Assembly: GCA_030280995.1 (NCBI GenBank) | Contig: JASXTE010000003.1 | Span: forward strand, 1,426,001-1,490,000 | Length of the DNA stretch: 64,000 nt | Origin: Hemileia vastatrix | Taxonomy: Eukaryota > Basidiomycota > Pucciniomycetes > Pucciniales > Zaghouaniaceae | Direction of reading: 5' to 3' | Shown: positions 44,661-56,995 of the stretch, in pieces | How positions within the stretch are numbered: position 1 is the stretch's first letter | Layout of the letters: the number at the start of each line of letters is the position of its first letter | Made by a program: the position numbers and the translations under genes | The notes under the pieces: model-generated | What the model was told of the DNA's origin: nothing | The model's database searches: none | The model's input: only the letters and a program-made list of their open reading frames with translations

Positions 44661-47600
44661 CAGCCATATGGGATCAATTCTGCATATTGAAATGAGGATT
44701 TGGTTTGGTCAATCATGGTACTAGAAGAAATTTGATATAGACAAAGTGTCCAACTAAATATTGGAAAAAAATAAGTTGAAAACTTCATTTAGTTTTTTAA
44801 AAAATCAAATTAAGTACAATTTTATTCCTGATGATGCCCATTTTATCCAACACCTCTTCTGAGCCTTGAAAGTAGGCATTTAGCTTGAATTTTTAATTTC
44901 ATATAAAATACCTTTTATTCAACCTATTTCTTTTTATCCCTTTTTTCATTTAGATATCAGTTAATTTTATGTAAAACAAATCATTTTCATAATTATTTAC
45001 TTGGATTTAATAAAATTATTAAAGGTTTAACATCACCTTGTAAGCATTTGGCACATGTTTTTTTGCTATACTAATAAAAATGATAATATACTGGTGACAA
45101 AAAATTGATCAAATGATAAAATATTAATAAAACAGAAAGATCAAATACCATTAGATATGTTTTAAAAAAATACCAGTTGCACTGAAGAAGAGCTGCACCC
45201 TAGATACTCACCATCAAAAAAGTGTCCAGCACAAGTTCGGCCGAACTTGTGCTGGACACTTTTGGTCAGGTGCAGTCATATGAGATCAATTCTTGCTATG
45301 GCAATGAAAAAGATTTTTGGATAAAAAACTTCACTAGAAGTAGTTTTACATAGCCAAATTTTCTACCTGGAGTTCATCCAAACCACAGGTGCACAATTTT
45401 TTATCTTTAAAAAAAATTCAATTTAGTACAATTTATCCCTGATGGCTCTCATTTGCTTCAACACCTCTACTGGCCTTTGAAAGTAGGAATATTACTTGGA
45501 TTTCTTTTTTCATATTTGATCCCTTTAACTTAATTTTTTATTCCTAATATTGCTTTTGGATATCAATTAATAATTTTTAAAATAAACCATTTTCATATTT
45601 TTATACATTTATTTAATAATATTATAAATGGCATAACATCACCTGGTATGCATTTGGAACATGAGTTTTTTCTATACTTATAAATTTAATAATATAATGG
45701 CAACCAAAAATTAATCAAATGATATTTATGAGTGAGGAAAAAAGATAAAATACCAGTAGACATGTTTGTAAGAAATACTAGATGAACTGAAGAAAAATTC
45801 TACCCTAGCTACTCTCCATCATAAAAGTGTCCAGCACAAGTTCGGCCAAACTTGTGCTGGACACTTATGGTTAGGTGCAGTCAGATGGGAGCAATTCTCT
45901 CTATGGAAATGAAGATAAATTTTTGATAAAAAATTACACTAGAAGTAGTTTGATATGGCTAAATTTTCATGCTGAAGTTTTGGTAAAGCTCAAGTAGATT
46001 TTTTTTATTTTTAAAAAAAAGAAAATTTAGTGCAAGTTTAGCCCTGATTGTGCTAATTTGATTCAACATCTCTTTTTTCTGTTTATGGCCGGAATTTAAA
46101 TTGGATTTTAATTTTAATCTTTGATTTCTTTTATTTTACTTTATTCCTCTCATATTAATTTTGGATAGAAGTTTATTTTTTGTAAAATAAATCATTTTCA
46201 TATTTTTTTACCCTTATTTAATAATATTATAAAAGGTGTAACATCACCCAGTATTCATTTGGCACACAATTTTTTGCTATACTGATAATATTAATAATAT
46301 AATGGTGACAAAAAATTAATTAATTGATAAATATGAGTGAGGCACAAAGATTTAATAACAGTGGAAAAGTTTATAAGAAATTCCAGATGATTTAAAATGA
46401 CTTGCACCCTGGCTACCCTCCATGATAAAAGTGTCCAGCACAAGTTTGGCCAAACTTGTGCTGGACACTTTTGGTTGCATGTCGTCAGATGCAATCAATT
46501 CTTTTTATGGAAATGAGACTGAATGATCACTCCATCATTGCACTGAAAGTAGTTTTATATGGACAAATTGTCCCCCGGAAGTTTGTCCAAACCTAAGGTA
46601 GACAATTTTTTACTTTGGTAAAAAGTAAATTTGATCCATGTTAATGTATGATGGTTCCCATTTTTTCTGAAGCCTCTACTGGCTCATGATAGCAGAAATT
46701 ATACTTAATATCTTTATTTCATGCTTGATCTCTTTAATTTTAATTTTACCCTTTTATTTATCCTTTAGTTTTCAAATATCAATTTTATTTTGGTAAAACT
46801 GATAACTTTCACATTTTTTTACATTTATTATATAATATTATTAAAGTTGTAAAATCACACAGTGAACATTCAGTACACATGTTTTTTCTATACTAAAAAC
46901 ATTAATAATATAATGGTGACTAAAAAACAATCAAATAATAAATATGGATGACACAGAATGATCAAATACCCATAGACATTTTTAAAATGAATATAAGATT
47001 AACTGAAGAAGACTTGCACCCTAGCTACTCTCCTTCATAAAAGTGTCCAGCACAAGTTCAGCCGAGCTTGTGCTGGACACTTTTGGTTGCATGCAGTCAG
47101 ATGGGATAAATTTACTCAATGGAAGTTAAAATGAATTTTTTCTCAATAATTGCACAAGAAGTAGTTCTATACTGCTATACTATCCTCCTGATTTTTTTGA
47201 AAACCTCAGGTGGACACTTTTATTAATTTAAAAAAAATGAAAATATATTCCAAATCTAGAACTGGTGGTGCAATTTTGGTCTGAAATCTCAAATTTTCTT
47301 TGATGGCCGAAATTTTATTTGAATGTTTAATTTCATATTTAATCACTTTTATTTTACTTTTTTATTCCTCTTTTTGCTTTCAAATATCAATTTATTTATT
47401 GTAAAACTAATACTTTTCATATTTTTTTTACTTTTATTTAATAAGATTATTAAAGATGTAGCATCTCCCAGTATGCATTTGGCTTATAATTTTTTTCAAT
47501 ACTAATATTATTAATAGCATAATGGTAAAAAACAATGAATCAAATGATAAATATGAATGACACAGAAAGATCATATACAAGTGGATTTGTTTATAAGAAA

Positions 47601-50600
47601 TACCTGATGAACTGAAGAATACCTGCACCCTAGATACTCAACATCATAAAAGTGTCCAGCATAAGTTCGGCTGAACTTGTGCTGGACACTTTTGGTTGCA
47701 TGCAGTCAGATGGGATAAATTTACTCTATGGAAATGAAAATGACATTTTTCTCAATCATTGCACAATAAGTAGTTTGATATTGCCAAAATGTCCTCCTGA
47801 ATATTTTTCAAAACTCATCAGGACACTTTATTTGGTTTAACAAAAAATAAAATATAGTCCAAGTTTAGCCCTGGTGGTGCACATTTGATCTAACACCTCT
47901 ACTTGTTATTGATAGTGGGAATTTTCCTTAGATTTTTTTTTCTTATTATATCCCTTTTATTTTACTTTTTTATTGCTCATATTGCTTTGGATATCAATTT
48001 TTAATTTTAAAAATAAATAATTCTCATACTCTTATACCTTTATTTAATAATATATGATTAAAGGTGGAACACCACCTGGTATGCATTTTTCACACAAGTT
48101 ATTACTATAGTAATAAAGTTAATAATATAATGATTACAAAAAATTAATCAAATGGTAAATTTAAATGACACAGAAAGATAAAATACCAGTGGAAATGTTT
48201 ATAAGAAATCCCTTTTGAGTTTAAGAAGATTTGCTGTATGCCTACTGTCAATTATAAAAGTGTCCAGCACAAGTTTGGCCGAACTTGTGCTGGACACTTT
48301 TGGTTGCATGAAGTCATATGAGATAAATTATCTCTATGGCAATGAAAATATTTTTTATCTCAATTATTGAAGTAAAGAATGTTTAATATTGTAAAATTGT
48401 CCCCTGGAAGTCTGTCCAAACTTCAGCTCAAAATTTGTTAGCTATGCATAAAAGTAAGTTTATACCAAGTCTTGACCTAGGGGTCCCCAACTGTCCCAAC
48501 ACCACTTCTGGCTCTTGATAGTTAAATTTTACTTGTATTTTTTATTTCATATTTGATCCCATTTATCTTCATTTTACTTTTCTATTACTCTTTTTAATTT
48601 TAAATATCAATTTATTTTCTTTAAAAACTAAACATATTCATATTTTTTTAACTTTATGTAATAATATTATTAAAGGTGTAACATCACCAATTTTGCATTT
48701 GGCATGCAGGTTTTTGCTATACTAGAAACATTAATAATATATATGGTGACAAAAAATTAATTATAAGATAAATATGAATGATAAAAAAAAGTTAAAAAAC
48801 TAATAGAAATGTGAAAAACAAAAAACTGATGTACTGAGAAACACTTCCACCCTAGCTACTCTCTATCATAAAAGTGTCCAGCACAAGTTCGGCCGAACTT
48901 GTGCTGGACACTTTTGTTCAGGTGCACTCAGATGGGATCAATTCTCTCTGTGAAAATTAAATTTAAAAAAATGCTAAATAATTACATTAGAAGTAGTTTG
49001 GTATGGCTGAATTATCCACCTTGAGTTTTTCCAAACCTCAGGTGAAAAATTTTTTATCTTCAAAAAAAATTAAATTTTATCAAATTCAGCCCTGATGGCA
49101 CCCATTTGTTTCAACACCTCTACTGGCTATTGAAGGCAGGAATTTTCCTTGAATTTTTCTTTTTCATATTTGATCTCTTTTACTATACTTTTTTATCACT
49201 CATGTTACATTTGGATATTAATTTATAATTTTGGAAAAAAAATCATTTTCATATTTTTTTAACATTTTTTTAATAATATCATAAAAGGTGTAATATAACA
49301 TGGCATGCATTTGGCGCACAAGTTTTTTCTATACTAATAAAATTAATAATATTCTAATGACAAAAAATTAATCAGATAATAAAATATGAATAACACAAAA
49401 AGATCAAATACCAGTTAACATGTTTTAAAAAAATAACAGTTGCACTGAAGAAGACATGCACCCTAGCTAATCTCCATCATAAAAGTGTCCAGCACAAGTT
49501 TGGCCAAACTTGTGCTGGACACTTTTGGTCAGGTGCAGTCATATGGGATCAATTCTCTCTATGGCAATGAAAAAAATTATTTGATAAGAAACTTCACTAG
49601 ATGTAGTTTGATATAGCTGAATTATCCACCTAGAGTTCATCCAAACCACAGGTACACAATTTTTTATCTTTAAAAAACAGTCAATTTAGTACAATTTATC
49701 CCTTATGGCTCTCATTTGCTTCAACATCTCTACTGGCCTTTGATATTAGGAATAATACTTAGGTTTCTTTTTTCATATTTGATCCCTTTAACTTAATTTT
49801 TTATTCCTCATATTGCTTTTGGATATCAATGAATAATTTTGAAAATAAATTATTTTAATATTTTTATACATTTATTTAATAATATTATAAAAGGTGTAAC
49901 ATCACTCAGTATGCATTTTGCACACAATTTTCGCTATACTTATATAATTAATAATATAATTAAGACAAAAAATTAATCAAACAATATGTATGAGTGAGGC
50001 ACAAAGATAAAATACTAGTAGACATGTTTGTAAGAAATACCAGATGAACTGAAGAAAAATTTTAACCCAGCCACTCTCCATCATAGAAGTGTCCAGCACA
50101 AGTTCGGCCGAACTTGTGCTGGACACTTTTGGTCATGTGCAGTCAGATGGGATCAATTCTCTGTATGGCAACAAAAAATTTTTTTTATCAAATTTCACCA
50201 AAAGTAGTTTAGTTCAGCTGAATCATCCACCTACTGTTCTGCCCAATATCAGGTGTATAATTTTTTATCTTTAAAGAAAAGGTCACTTATTACAATTAAG
50301 CCCTTATTGCTCCCATTTTCTTTAACACATCTACTGGCTCTTGATAGCAGGAATTTTACTAGTATTTTTTTTCATATTTGAACTCTTTGACTTTTATTTT
50401 ACTCTTTTATTCCTCTTTTTACTTTTTAATTTCTATTTAATTTTTGTAAAACTAATCATTTCCATATTTATTTATGTCTATTTTAAAAAATTATTGAAGG
50501 TATAACTTCATATGGTATGCATTTGGCACACAAGTTTTTGCTATACTAATAACATTAATAATATAATGGTGATGAAATATTAATTGGATGATAAATATGA

Positions 50601-52420
50601 AAGATACAGACTGATCAAATACCAGTAGACATGTTTATGAGAAATACAAGATGAAGGAACTGAAGAAAATTTCCACCCAAGCTACTCTCCATCATAAAAG
50701 TGTCCAGCACAAGTTCAGCCAAACTTGTGCTGGAAACTTTTGGTCCGTGCAGTCAGATGGGATCAATTCTCTCTATGGCAACAAAAAACATTTTTTTATT
50801 AAACTTCACCACATGTAGTTTTGTTTAGCTGAATCATCCACCTGTTGCTCTTCACAACCTCAGGTGTATAATTTTTTATCTTTATAAAAAAAGGTCACTT
50901 ATTAAAATTTAGCCCTGATGGATCCCATTTGTTTCAACACTTCTACTGGCTCTTGAGAGCAAGAATTTTACTAGTAATTTTTTTTCATAATTGATCTCTT
51001 TGAGATTAATTTTACTTTTTTATTTCTCTTTTTTTTAATATCTACTTAAATTATTGTAAAGCTAATCATTTTCATATTTTTTTACTTTTATTTCATAATA
51101 TTATAAAAGGTGTAACATCACCTGGTATGCATTTGGCACATGAGTTTTTTCTATACTTATAATATCAATAATATAATGGTGACAATAAATTAGACAAAGG
51201 ATATATATGAGTGAGGCACAAAGATAAAGTACCAATGGACATGTTTATAAGAAATACCAGATTAACTGAAGAAAAATTCTACCCTAGCCTCTCTCTGTCA
51301 TAAATGTGTCCAGCACAAGTTCAGCCAAACTTGTGCTGGACACTTTAGGTCACATGCAGTCTGGTGTGATTGACTCTCTCTCAATCATTGCACTAGAAGT
51401 TGTTTGATATGGCTAAATGGTTCTGCTGAAGTTTTGTTAAACTTCAGATTGGCACTTTTTTGTTTTTCAAAAAAGCAATTATGGTCCAAGTTTAGTGCCA
51501 CTGGTGAGCGTTCACCCCAACATGTCTACTTGCTCTTAATGGCAGTAATTTTATTTTAATTTTTTATTTCATACTTTCTTCCTTTAATTTTACCTTTTTA
51601 TCCCTCATATTGCTTTTTTATATCAATTTATTTTTTGTAAAACAAATCATTTTCATATTTTTTCACCTTTATTTAATAATATTATAAAAGGTGTAACATC
51701 ACCCGGTATGCGTTGGGCACACAAGTTTTTGCTATACTTATAATATTAATAACATAATGGTGACAAAAAATCAATCAAATGATAAATATGAGTGAGGCAC
51801 AAAGATCAAATACCAGTGGACATGTTTATAAGAAATACCAGATGAACTGAAGAAAAATTTCACCCTAGCTACTCTCCATCATAAAAGTGTCCAGCACAAG
51901 TTTGGCCGAACTTATGCTGGACACTTTTTGTCACATGCAGTCTGATGTGATCAATTCTCTCTATTGCAATGAAAATGAATTTTTCTTCAATAATTGCACT
52001 AGAAGTTGTTTGATATGGCAAAATTGTGATCCTGAAGTTTTGGTAAAGCTCAAGTGGATTTTTTTTATTTTTACAAAAAAGAAATTATAGTCCAAGTTTA
52101 GTGGCACTGGTGGGTGTTCACCCCATCATGTCTACTTGCTCTAGATGGCAGGAATTTTACTTTTATATTTTATTTCATATTTGATCCCTTTAATTTTACC
52201 TTTTTATCCCTCATATTGCTTTTGGATATCAATTTATTTTTTGTAAAACAAATCATTTTCATATTTTTTTACCTTTATTTAATAATATTATAAAAGGTGT
52301 AACATCACCCAGTATGCATTGGGCACACGAGTTTTTGCTATACTTATAATATTAATAACATAATGGTGACAAAAAATCAATCAAATGATAAATATGAGTG
52401 AGGCACAAAGGTCAAATACC
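44661..52420. repeat. ~608 bp tandem array with a 46 bp palindrome per unit
   Basis: Twelve units. Palindromes: 45218-45263, 45823-45868, 46427-46472, 47039-47084, 47648-47693, 48256-48301, 48870-48915, 49481-49526, 50085-50130, 50696-50741, 51302-51347 and 51883-51928. Centre-to-centre spacing is 604-614 bp except the last (581). Each arm is AAAAGTGTCCAGCACAAGTT plus CGG or TGG; several copies are perfect over 23 bp per arm. About 130 bp after each lies a weaker second hairpin. The spacer is AT-rich with conserved GGTGTAACATCACC and GCATTTGGCACAC. No coding capacity. Confidence 0.95.
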
Positions 52421-53088
52421 AATTAATCAATAGTTCTTTTTAATATTATAAATTTATTGATTAAATAAAATAGTAATAATGAATTATATTTTTCATCCAC
52501 AATTCCACTCTAATGATTCCCACTGCACAAAAAGGGTTCACTCAGTCCTTTCTTTACTGCTTGTGCATATATTTTATTGCCCACAGTACTACAATTTTTT
52601 GTAGTGATTATCCCACATCTGATTCAGGAATATTTTTGAACAATATAAGTTTTTTTTACAAAAGACCTTATCATATCCAATATCCCACAAAAAATACAAC
52701 CTGTTTTTGTATTAAAACCCATTAATTATTAAGAAATTGTTAAAATAATTAGATTAGACCCTGGCACAGCTAGATCCATACCAACTGACCTAAAGTCTTT
52801 TCAATATTGAAAACAATTAAATAAAATTATGATATCATACTAAATTATGGGCACCAACCATAATTCAGCACTTCTCATTTGCTTTGCTACAAAATGAGTG
52901 CATGTAGCATTTTTCTAATGTTGGACTGTTTTTCTTCCTTCCCTCACACCTTTAGTCCAGAATGAAAATTTAGTATGAGTTTTGGTCAAGTTGGTTTGCC
53001 AGTGTTATCTGTATGCAATATGAATTCATATTGCATATTTCTATTTATGCATAAAATATACTCATTAAGCATCATTTTTTTGCATTTT
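52421..53088. other. Right interior of the CACTA element
   Basis: AT-rich unique sequence after the array breaks off inside a unit. No gene recognised; small open frames here are short and hydrophobic by composition. Confidence 0.5.
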
Positions 53089-53375
53089 TCAATCATTATG
53101 CATACTTATGGATATGCATATGCATATTCATTATACAGATTTATATGCATATTAATATATTTTATTCATATACATATATGCACCTTTTTTGCATATTCAA
53201 TATGCATATTTTTGATGCATATTCAATATGCATATTTTTATGCATATTTTTTATGCATATTTATTCTTCATAGTCATTATGCATACACTTTAGTTAGGCA
53301 TTTCACATCAATTTTTAACATGCAATAAGTATCTACCATGCAAATTCAAATGCATATGCATCTATATCATACACG
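53089..53375. repeat. ATGCATAT cluster
   Basis: More than a dozen occurrences of TATGCATAT or close variants, some spaced at 10-20 bp (for example 53148, 53193, 53215, 53237 and 53253). ATGCAT is self-complementary. It lies in the subterminal part of the CACTA element, where transposase sites are usually clustered. Confidence 0.7.
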
Positions 53376-53669
53376 CAACATATATTCAAGTTTAATATTT
53401 GAATATTAAGGTATGCTAAGTGATGTTGTTCAACCTTTTGCCAAACCTGAGATTAACTGATGTTCAATGTGGTTCCTAAGCTCTGCTCAAGGAGGGATTG
53501 TTCTGGATTCAATCTGTGACAGTTTATTTTTTCAATGTTTTTTCATCAGATTTAAAAACATCTTTCTGACAGTTTCAGGATGGTTTCCCAACAGTTTCCT
53601 GACAAATTCCTGATAGTTTCAAATAGAGGCAACTGCTAGCAGTTCACCCCCAGATTTCCCGTGGTGATC

Positions 53670-54680
53670 TCTCAAACAATTTGGTTTCATTTATCTTGTC
53701 ATCTCATCTCTCCAGGTAAGTCATTTTATTCTTTTTTTGATTTTTTGAATAATAGTTATAATTTTTTTTGTTTTTTTCTGTTTTTTTTATTTTTTTTATC
53801 TAAATTTTTTTTGTAAGTGGTTATTTTTGATTTCAGTGGTAAAATGTACCTTTTTTTTCTCTCCCTCTTTACTTTCTTTTTTAGCTCCATCACCCTACTC
53901 TTCATCCTTCCTTGGCATGGTCATTATCTCCCCTTTCCCCTATTTCACTTTTTTTTGGCTCTATTTCATTAAAACACATACATTGCACATGCTTTATGCA
54001 TTTCACTTACTCCATATTCAATTTTTCCACAATTCCAACATCAATCTTTCTCACACTATTTTTCCTACTTTTTAATCAAGGTAAGTTTCATTTCCTTTTT
54101 TTCATGCCTATATGATATCTCATTGCTTTTATGAAAATTTCATACTTAAATATATGTGTGACTCTTATCTGGATAACAAAGAACTTATTAAACTCCTTTT
54201 GTTCTCATCTTCATTACCACTTTTCAAGTTTTTGTAAAATTTTGCAAATAAGAGTAGGAATTAGGGTTAGGTTTATTCAAATCTAATATTCTTTTTACTG
54301 AAGATTCTTCTGAAGGCTACCTTTCATTTCCCACAAACAGTTTTGAATTTGGTTCAGTGGTTGTGGAGATATTGACCGTTAAAGATTAGCCTCTTTTTTC
54401 ACAATTTGAATTTTATTTTCATTTTTTTATGTAACAAATTAGGTTTAGGTTTATTTAAATCACATGTCCTTTATCTGAAGACTCCACTAAAGCCTATCTC
54501 TTATTTCCCACAAACAGGTTTGAATTAGTTTCAGTGGTTGCTGAGATTTCGACCTTTGGAAGTTGGGCCTTTTTTTCCAAATTTCACTTATCTGATTTCA
54601 CATTTTTATATTGTATAATTAGAGGATAAGGATTCTGAAACTCTTATCTGATTATTATCTAGACTTTTTTCTCCCTCTTT
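53670..54680. other. T-rich region with a 185 bp tandem duplication
   Basis: Pyrimidine-rich. The block TTAGGTTTAGGTTTATT...TTTCCCACAAACAG...GTTTCAGTGGTTG...GAGAT occurs at about 54255-54370 and again at 54440-54555. No gene recognised; it may be the 5' region of the pseudogene that follows. Confidence 0.6.
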
Positions 54681-55958
54681 TTGGACTTCTTTATCACCAC
54701 TGTTAAAGTTTATCATCGAATATATTCAACTTCTTCTTCTTTATCTTTACTTTCTTCTATCTCTTCAATTTCCTTCTATTCTATTCTTTCAATATATTCA
54801 AATTCTTCTTCTTTATCTTTACTTTATTCTATATCTTCAATTTCCTTCAATTCTTTTCCTTCTCCCAATTAATCTGAGCTTTCCTTACCAGAAAATAAAA
54901 AGCATAAAATTATGGAACCATCTAAAGAATCAAGAAATTCAAAGATGAAATTTTATTAAAATAGAAAATTGATTAGGATGATTATATTTTTGCAAAAAAT
55001 TCTTTGGACATTTTGACAATCTCAAATTTTATAAGACTTCAATATCAAATGTTATGAATTTTTTTTTTACAAAAACATCAAAAACCTTACAGAAGACTGT
55101 ATAGATCTCATTGTTGTAGTTGTCAATAACGGATACAAACCTCAATTCATCTTAGAAGTTCATTCATTTAATGGGAAAAAGGATGAAGTTTTTGCCAGCT
55201 TTCTGATTTAATTTCTACTCTCTTTCTAATTTCTTTGGTTCGAAAACTCTTATAAAATAAAAATATGCTTTCTGGAGTCATGAAAGGTTTTGGTTGGCAA
55301 CCAGGATATGATCAAGGAGTTTCTTTTTGTATTTAAATATTTTTTTATTATAAGTAATTTTTAATTTTGTCCTATATTTCAGGAATTTATTCATTATTGA
55401 AAAATTTGAAACCGGTGAAAATGGAAGAAGATCTGAAACAATTGAATTCTTTAGGATCATTCAAAATTTTCTTGGAAAATCAATTTAAAAAATTATGTTT
55501 TCAAGCTTTTCAAAAAAACCATCAACTTGGTTTAGAATCTGGTTTACCAAATTGGTCTGATCCTGAATGGGAAGAAGCAATGAATGCTTATGTTTTTTGT
55601 TCTAATATTATCATAACTTATAAAGGTTTCTAAAACAATGTTCATCTAGATAAACATGATAAGAATTATCTAACATTTGGAATATTCTCTTATATTAATC
55701 CAGAGACTGGTTTTCCTATTCCATCACTCTCTTCTGATGAGGGACATGGCCTTTATTTTCTTGACAATAAATGTATTATTGATTTTGGTAGTGCCAATGG
55801 AATAGTTGAGGCTATATGGAATTCTTCTCAACATTGGCATCAAAAAACTAAAGCACCTCCAACTTTAGTTTCTTTTCACAAATTTACCCATTTTGGCTGT
55901 TCATTCCAAATAAATGAAGGTCTTATTAATCATATTAATAATCAAAAAAAATATTAGA
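54681..55958 (+). pseudogene. Tet-like 2OG-Fe(II) oxygenase relic
   Basis: The N-terminal part is Ser-rich (54681-54870), then LPENKKHKIMEPSKESRNSK and a broken region. DLIVVVVNNGYKPQFILEVH and SGVMKGFGWQPGYDQG come before a probable intron at about 55327-55380. The core reads GIYSLLKNLKPVKMEEDLKQ, then LPNWSDPEWEEAMNAYVFCS. The metal-binding HxD is readable as NNVHLDKHDKN just after a TAA at 55631. FGIFSYINPETGFPIPS, CIIDFGSANGIVEAIWNSSQ and THFGCSFQINEGLINHI complete the fold. The layout fits the Tet-like oxygenase family that is multicopy in rust fungi. It is broken by several stops and shifts; the precise exon borders are not certain. Confidence 0.7.
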
Positions 55959-56374
55959 TAAAAAAATTTTTCTTAGTAGATCTGTCAAGTATTGCAACTA
56001 AAATATTATATTTTTTCTATCATTAAATATTTTCTTCCAAATATTTTTCCCTTTTTTTCTCTTTTATTAAGTTTATTTATTTATTTTAATATTTTCCCTT
56101 TTTTATTTTTTTAAATTTGCCTTTTTATTTTCCTCTTTTTCAATTTTATTTATCCTTTTTTATTTTTTTTCATTTAACTTTGGATTTTTCTCTTGCAATT
56201 ATTTTTTAAAGTTACATCAAGATAGATTACTGTTTTTATATAATGGTGCATCTGGCCTTAGATCATTCTACTAGCTATTATATAAAATAGGAAAACTTGA
56301 TTGGGACTGGTGAAAATAATTGGTTGTAGAAATTTTCAATTTTAATTTTTTTTCCATTTTATTTCTTTGATTCA
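55959..56374. other. T-rich spacer
   Basis: Low-complexity T/A-rich sequence after the oxygenase relic. Nothing recognised. Confidence 0.5.
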
Positions 56375-56795
56375 ATAAATCTCAGGGGGGGTATTTCCAA
56401 ATTTTCTTATCAGATATAAAAAAAATTTTGACTTGAAAATTTAATAATAACCTTTCGTTAATTCAATAAAATACAGGGGGGGTATCGCCAAATTTTCATA
56501 TCAGAATTTAAAAAAAATTTTGACTTGAAAATTTGGTGACACCCTTACCTTAAATCAATAAAATACAGGAAGGGGTATTGCCAAATTTTCATATGAGACT
56601 TCAAAAAAAATGACTTGAAATCTTGGTGATACCCATCCCTTACTTCAATAAAATTCAGGGGGGAGTATTGCCAAAATTTCATATAAGACTTGCAAAATTC
56701 TTGAAAGAATTTTGGTTATACCCACCTCTTAGTTCAATCAAATGCAGGGGTGGTGTTGGGAAATTTTCAATTGTGACTTGAAAATTTTAACTAAA
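56375..56795. repeat. Tandem ~90 bp foldback units
   Basis: Five units starting near 56383, 56470, 56562, 56652 and 56742. Each begins GGGGGTATYGCCAAATTTTC and ends, in the better copies, with GAAAATTTGGTGAYACCC. Every unit is thus its own inverted repeat with a short AT loop. Linkers carry TTAATTCAATAAAATACAG. The second unit has the best-preserved stem. Confidence 0.8.
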
Positions 56796-56995
56796 AAAGA
56801 ATTTTTAACATTAAATATTCTTGAAAATTGTATTTAAAAGCGAATTTATAATATGAAAATATGAAAATTCAACTAATGATGGATAGAGTAAAGAAATACA
56901 GGAAATTAAGATAAAATTTTATGTACAATTAATTATGAACAGTTGAAGTGTGAGATAAATAAAACAAACTAGTCATCAAAAAATTTCTTTATACA

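Larger units (their letters stand above)
43229..53666. mobile_element. 10.4 kb non-autonomous CACTA element
   Basis: Left end CACCACAGGAAATCTAGGGG, and right end, opposite strand, CACCACGGGAAATCTGGGGG. Both are followed by GTGAAYTGCTAGCARTY. The duplication ATC flanks both sides (43226-43228 and 53667-53669). The end architecture matches the 261 bp MITEs (CACCAC, a G-run, then a palindrome around GCTAGC). No transposase frame was found. The interior is filled mainly by a palindrome-bearing tandem array (43.8-52.4 kb) and an ATGCATAT-rich right flank. Confidence 0.85.

Noticed and set aside
45218..51928. Regular palindromes read as a CRISPR array
   Set aside because: The unit is about 608 bp with homologous spacers, in a eukaryotic CACTA element. 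There are no unique spacers and no cas genes.
45218..51928. Palindrome plus T-run read as rho-independent terminators
   Set aside because: Palindromes have A-runs and T-runs symmetrically on both arms and no upstream genes; the context is a eukaryotic satellite-like array.
52975..53328. Hydrophobic 117 aa open frame, possible membrane protein
   Set aside because: It is the translation of the ATGCATAT cluster; hydrophobicity follows from composition.
54681..54872. Ser-rich frame as a small secreted effector
   Set aside because: It has no convincing signal peptide and is continuous in direction and position with the oxygenase relic; it is repeat-like (ISSISFYSILSIYSNSSS).
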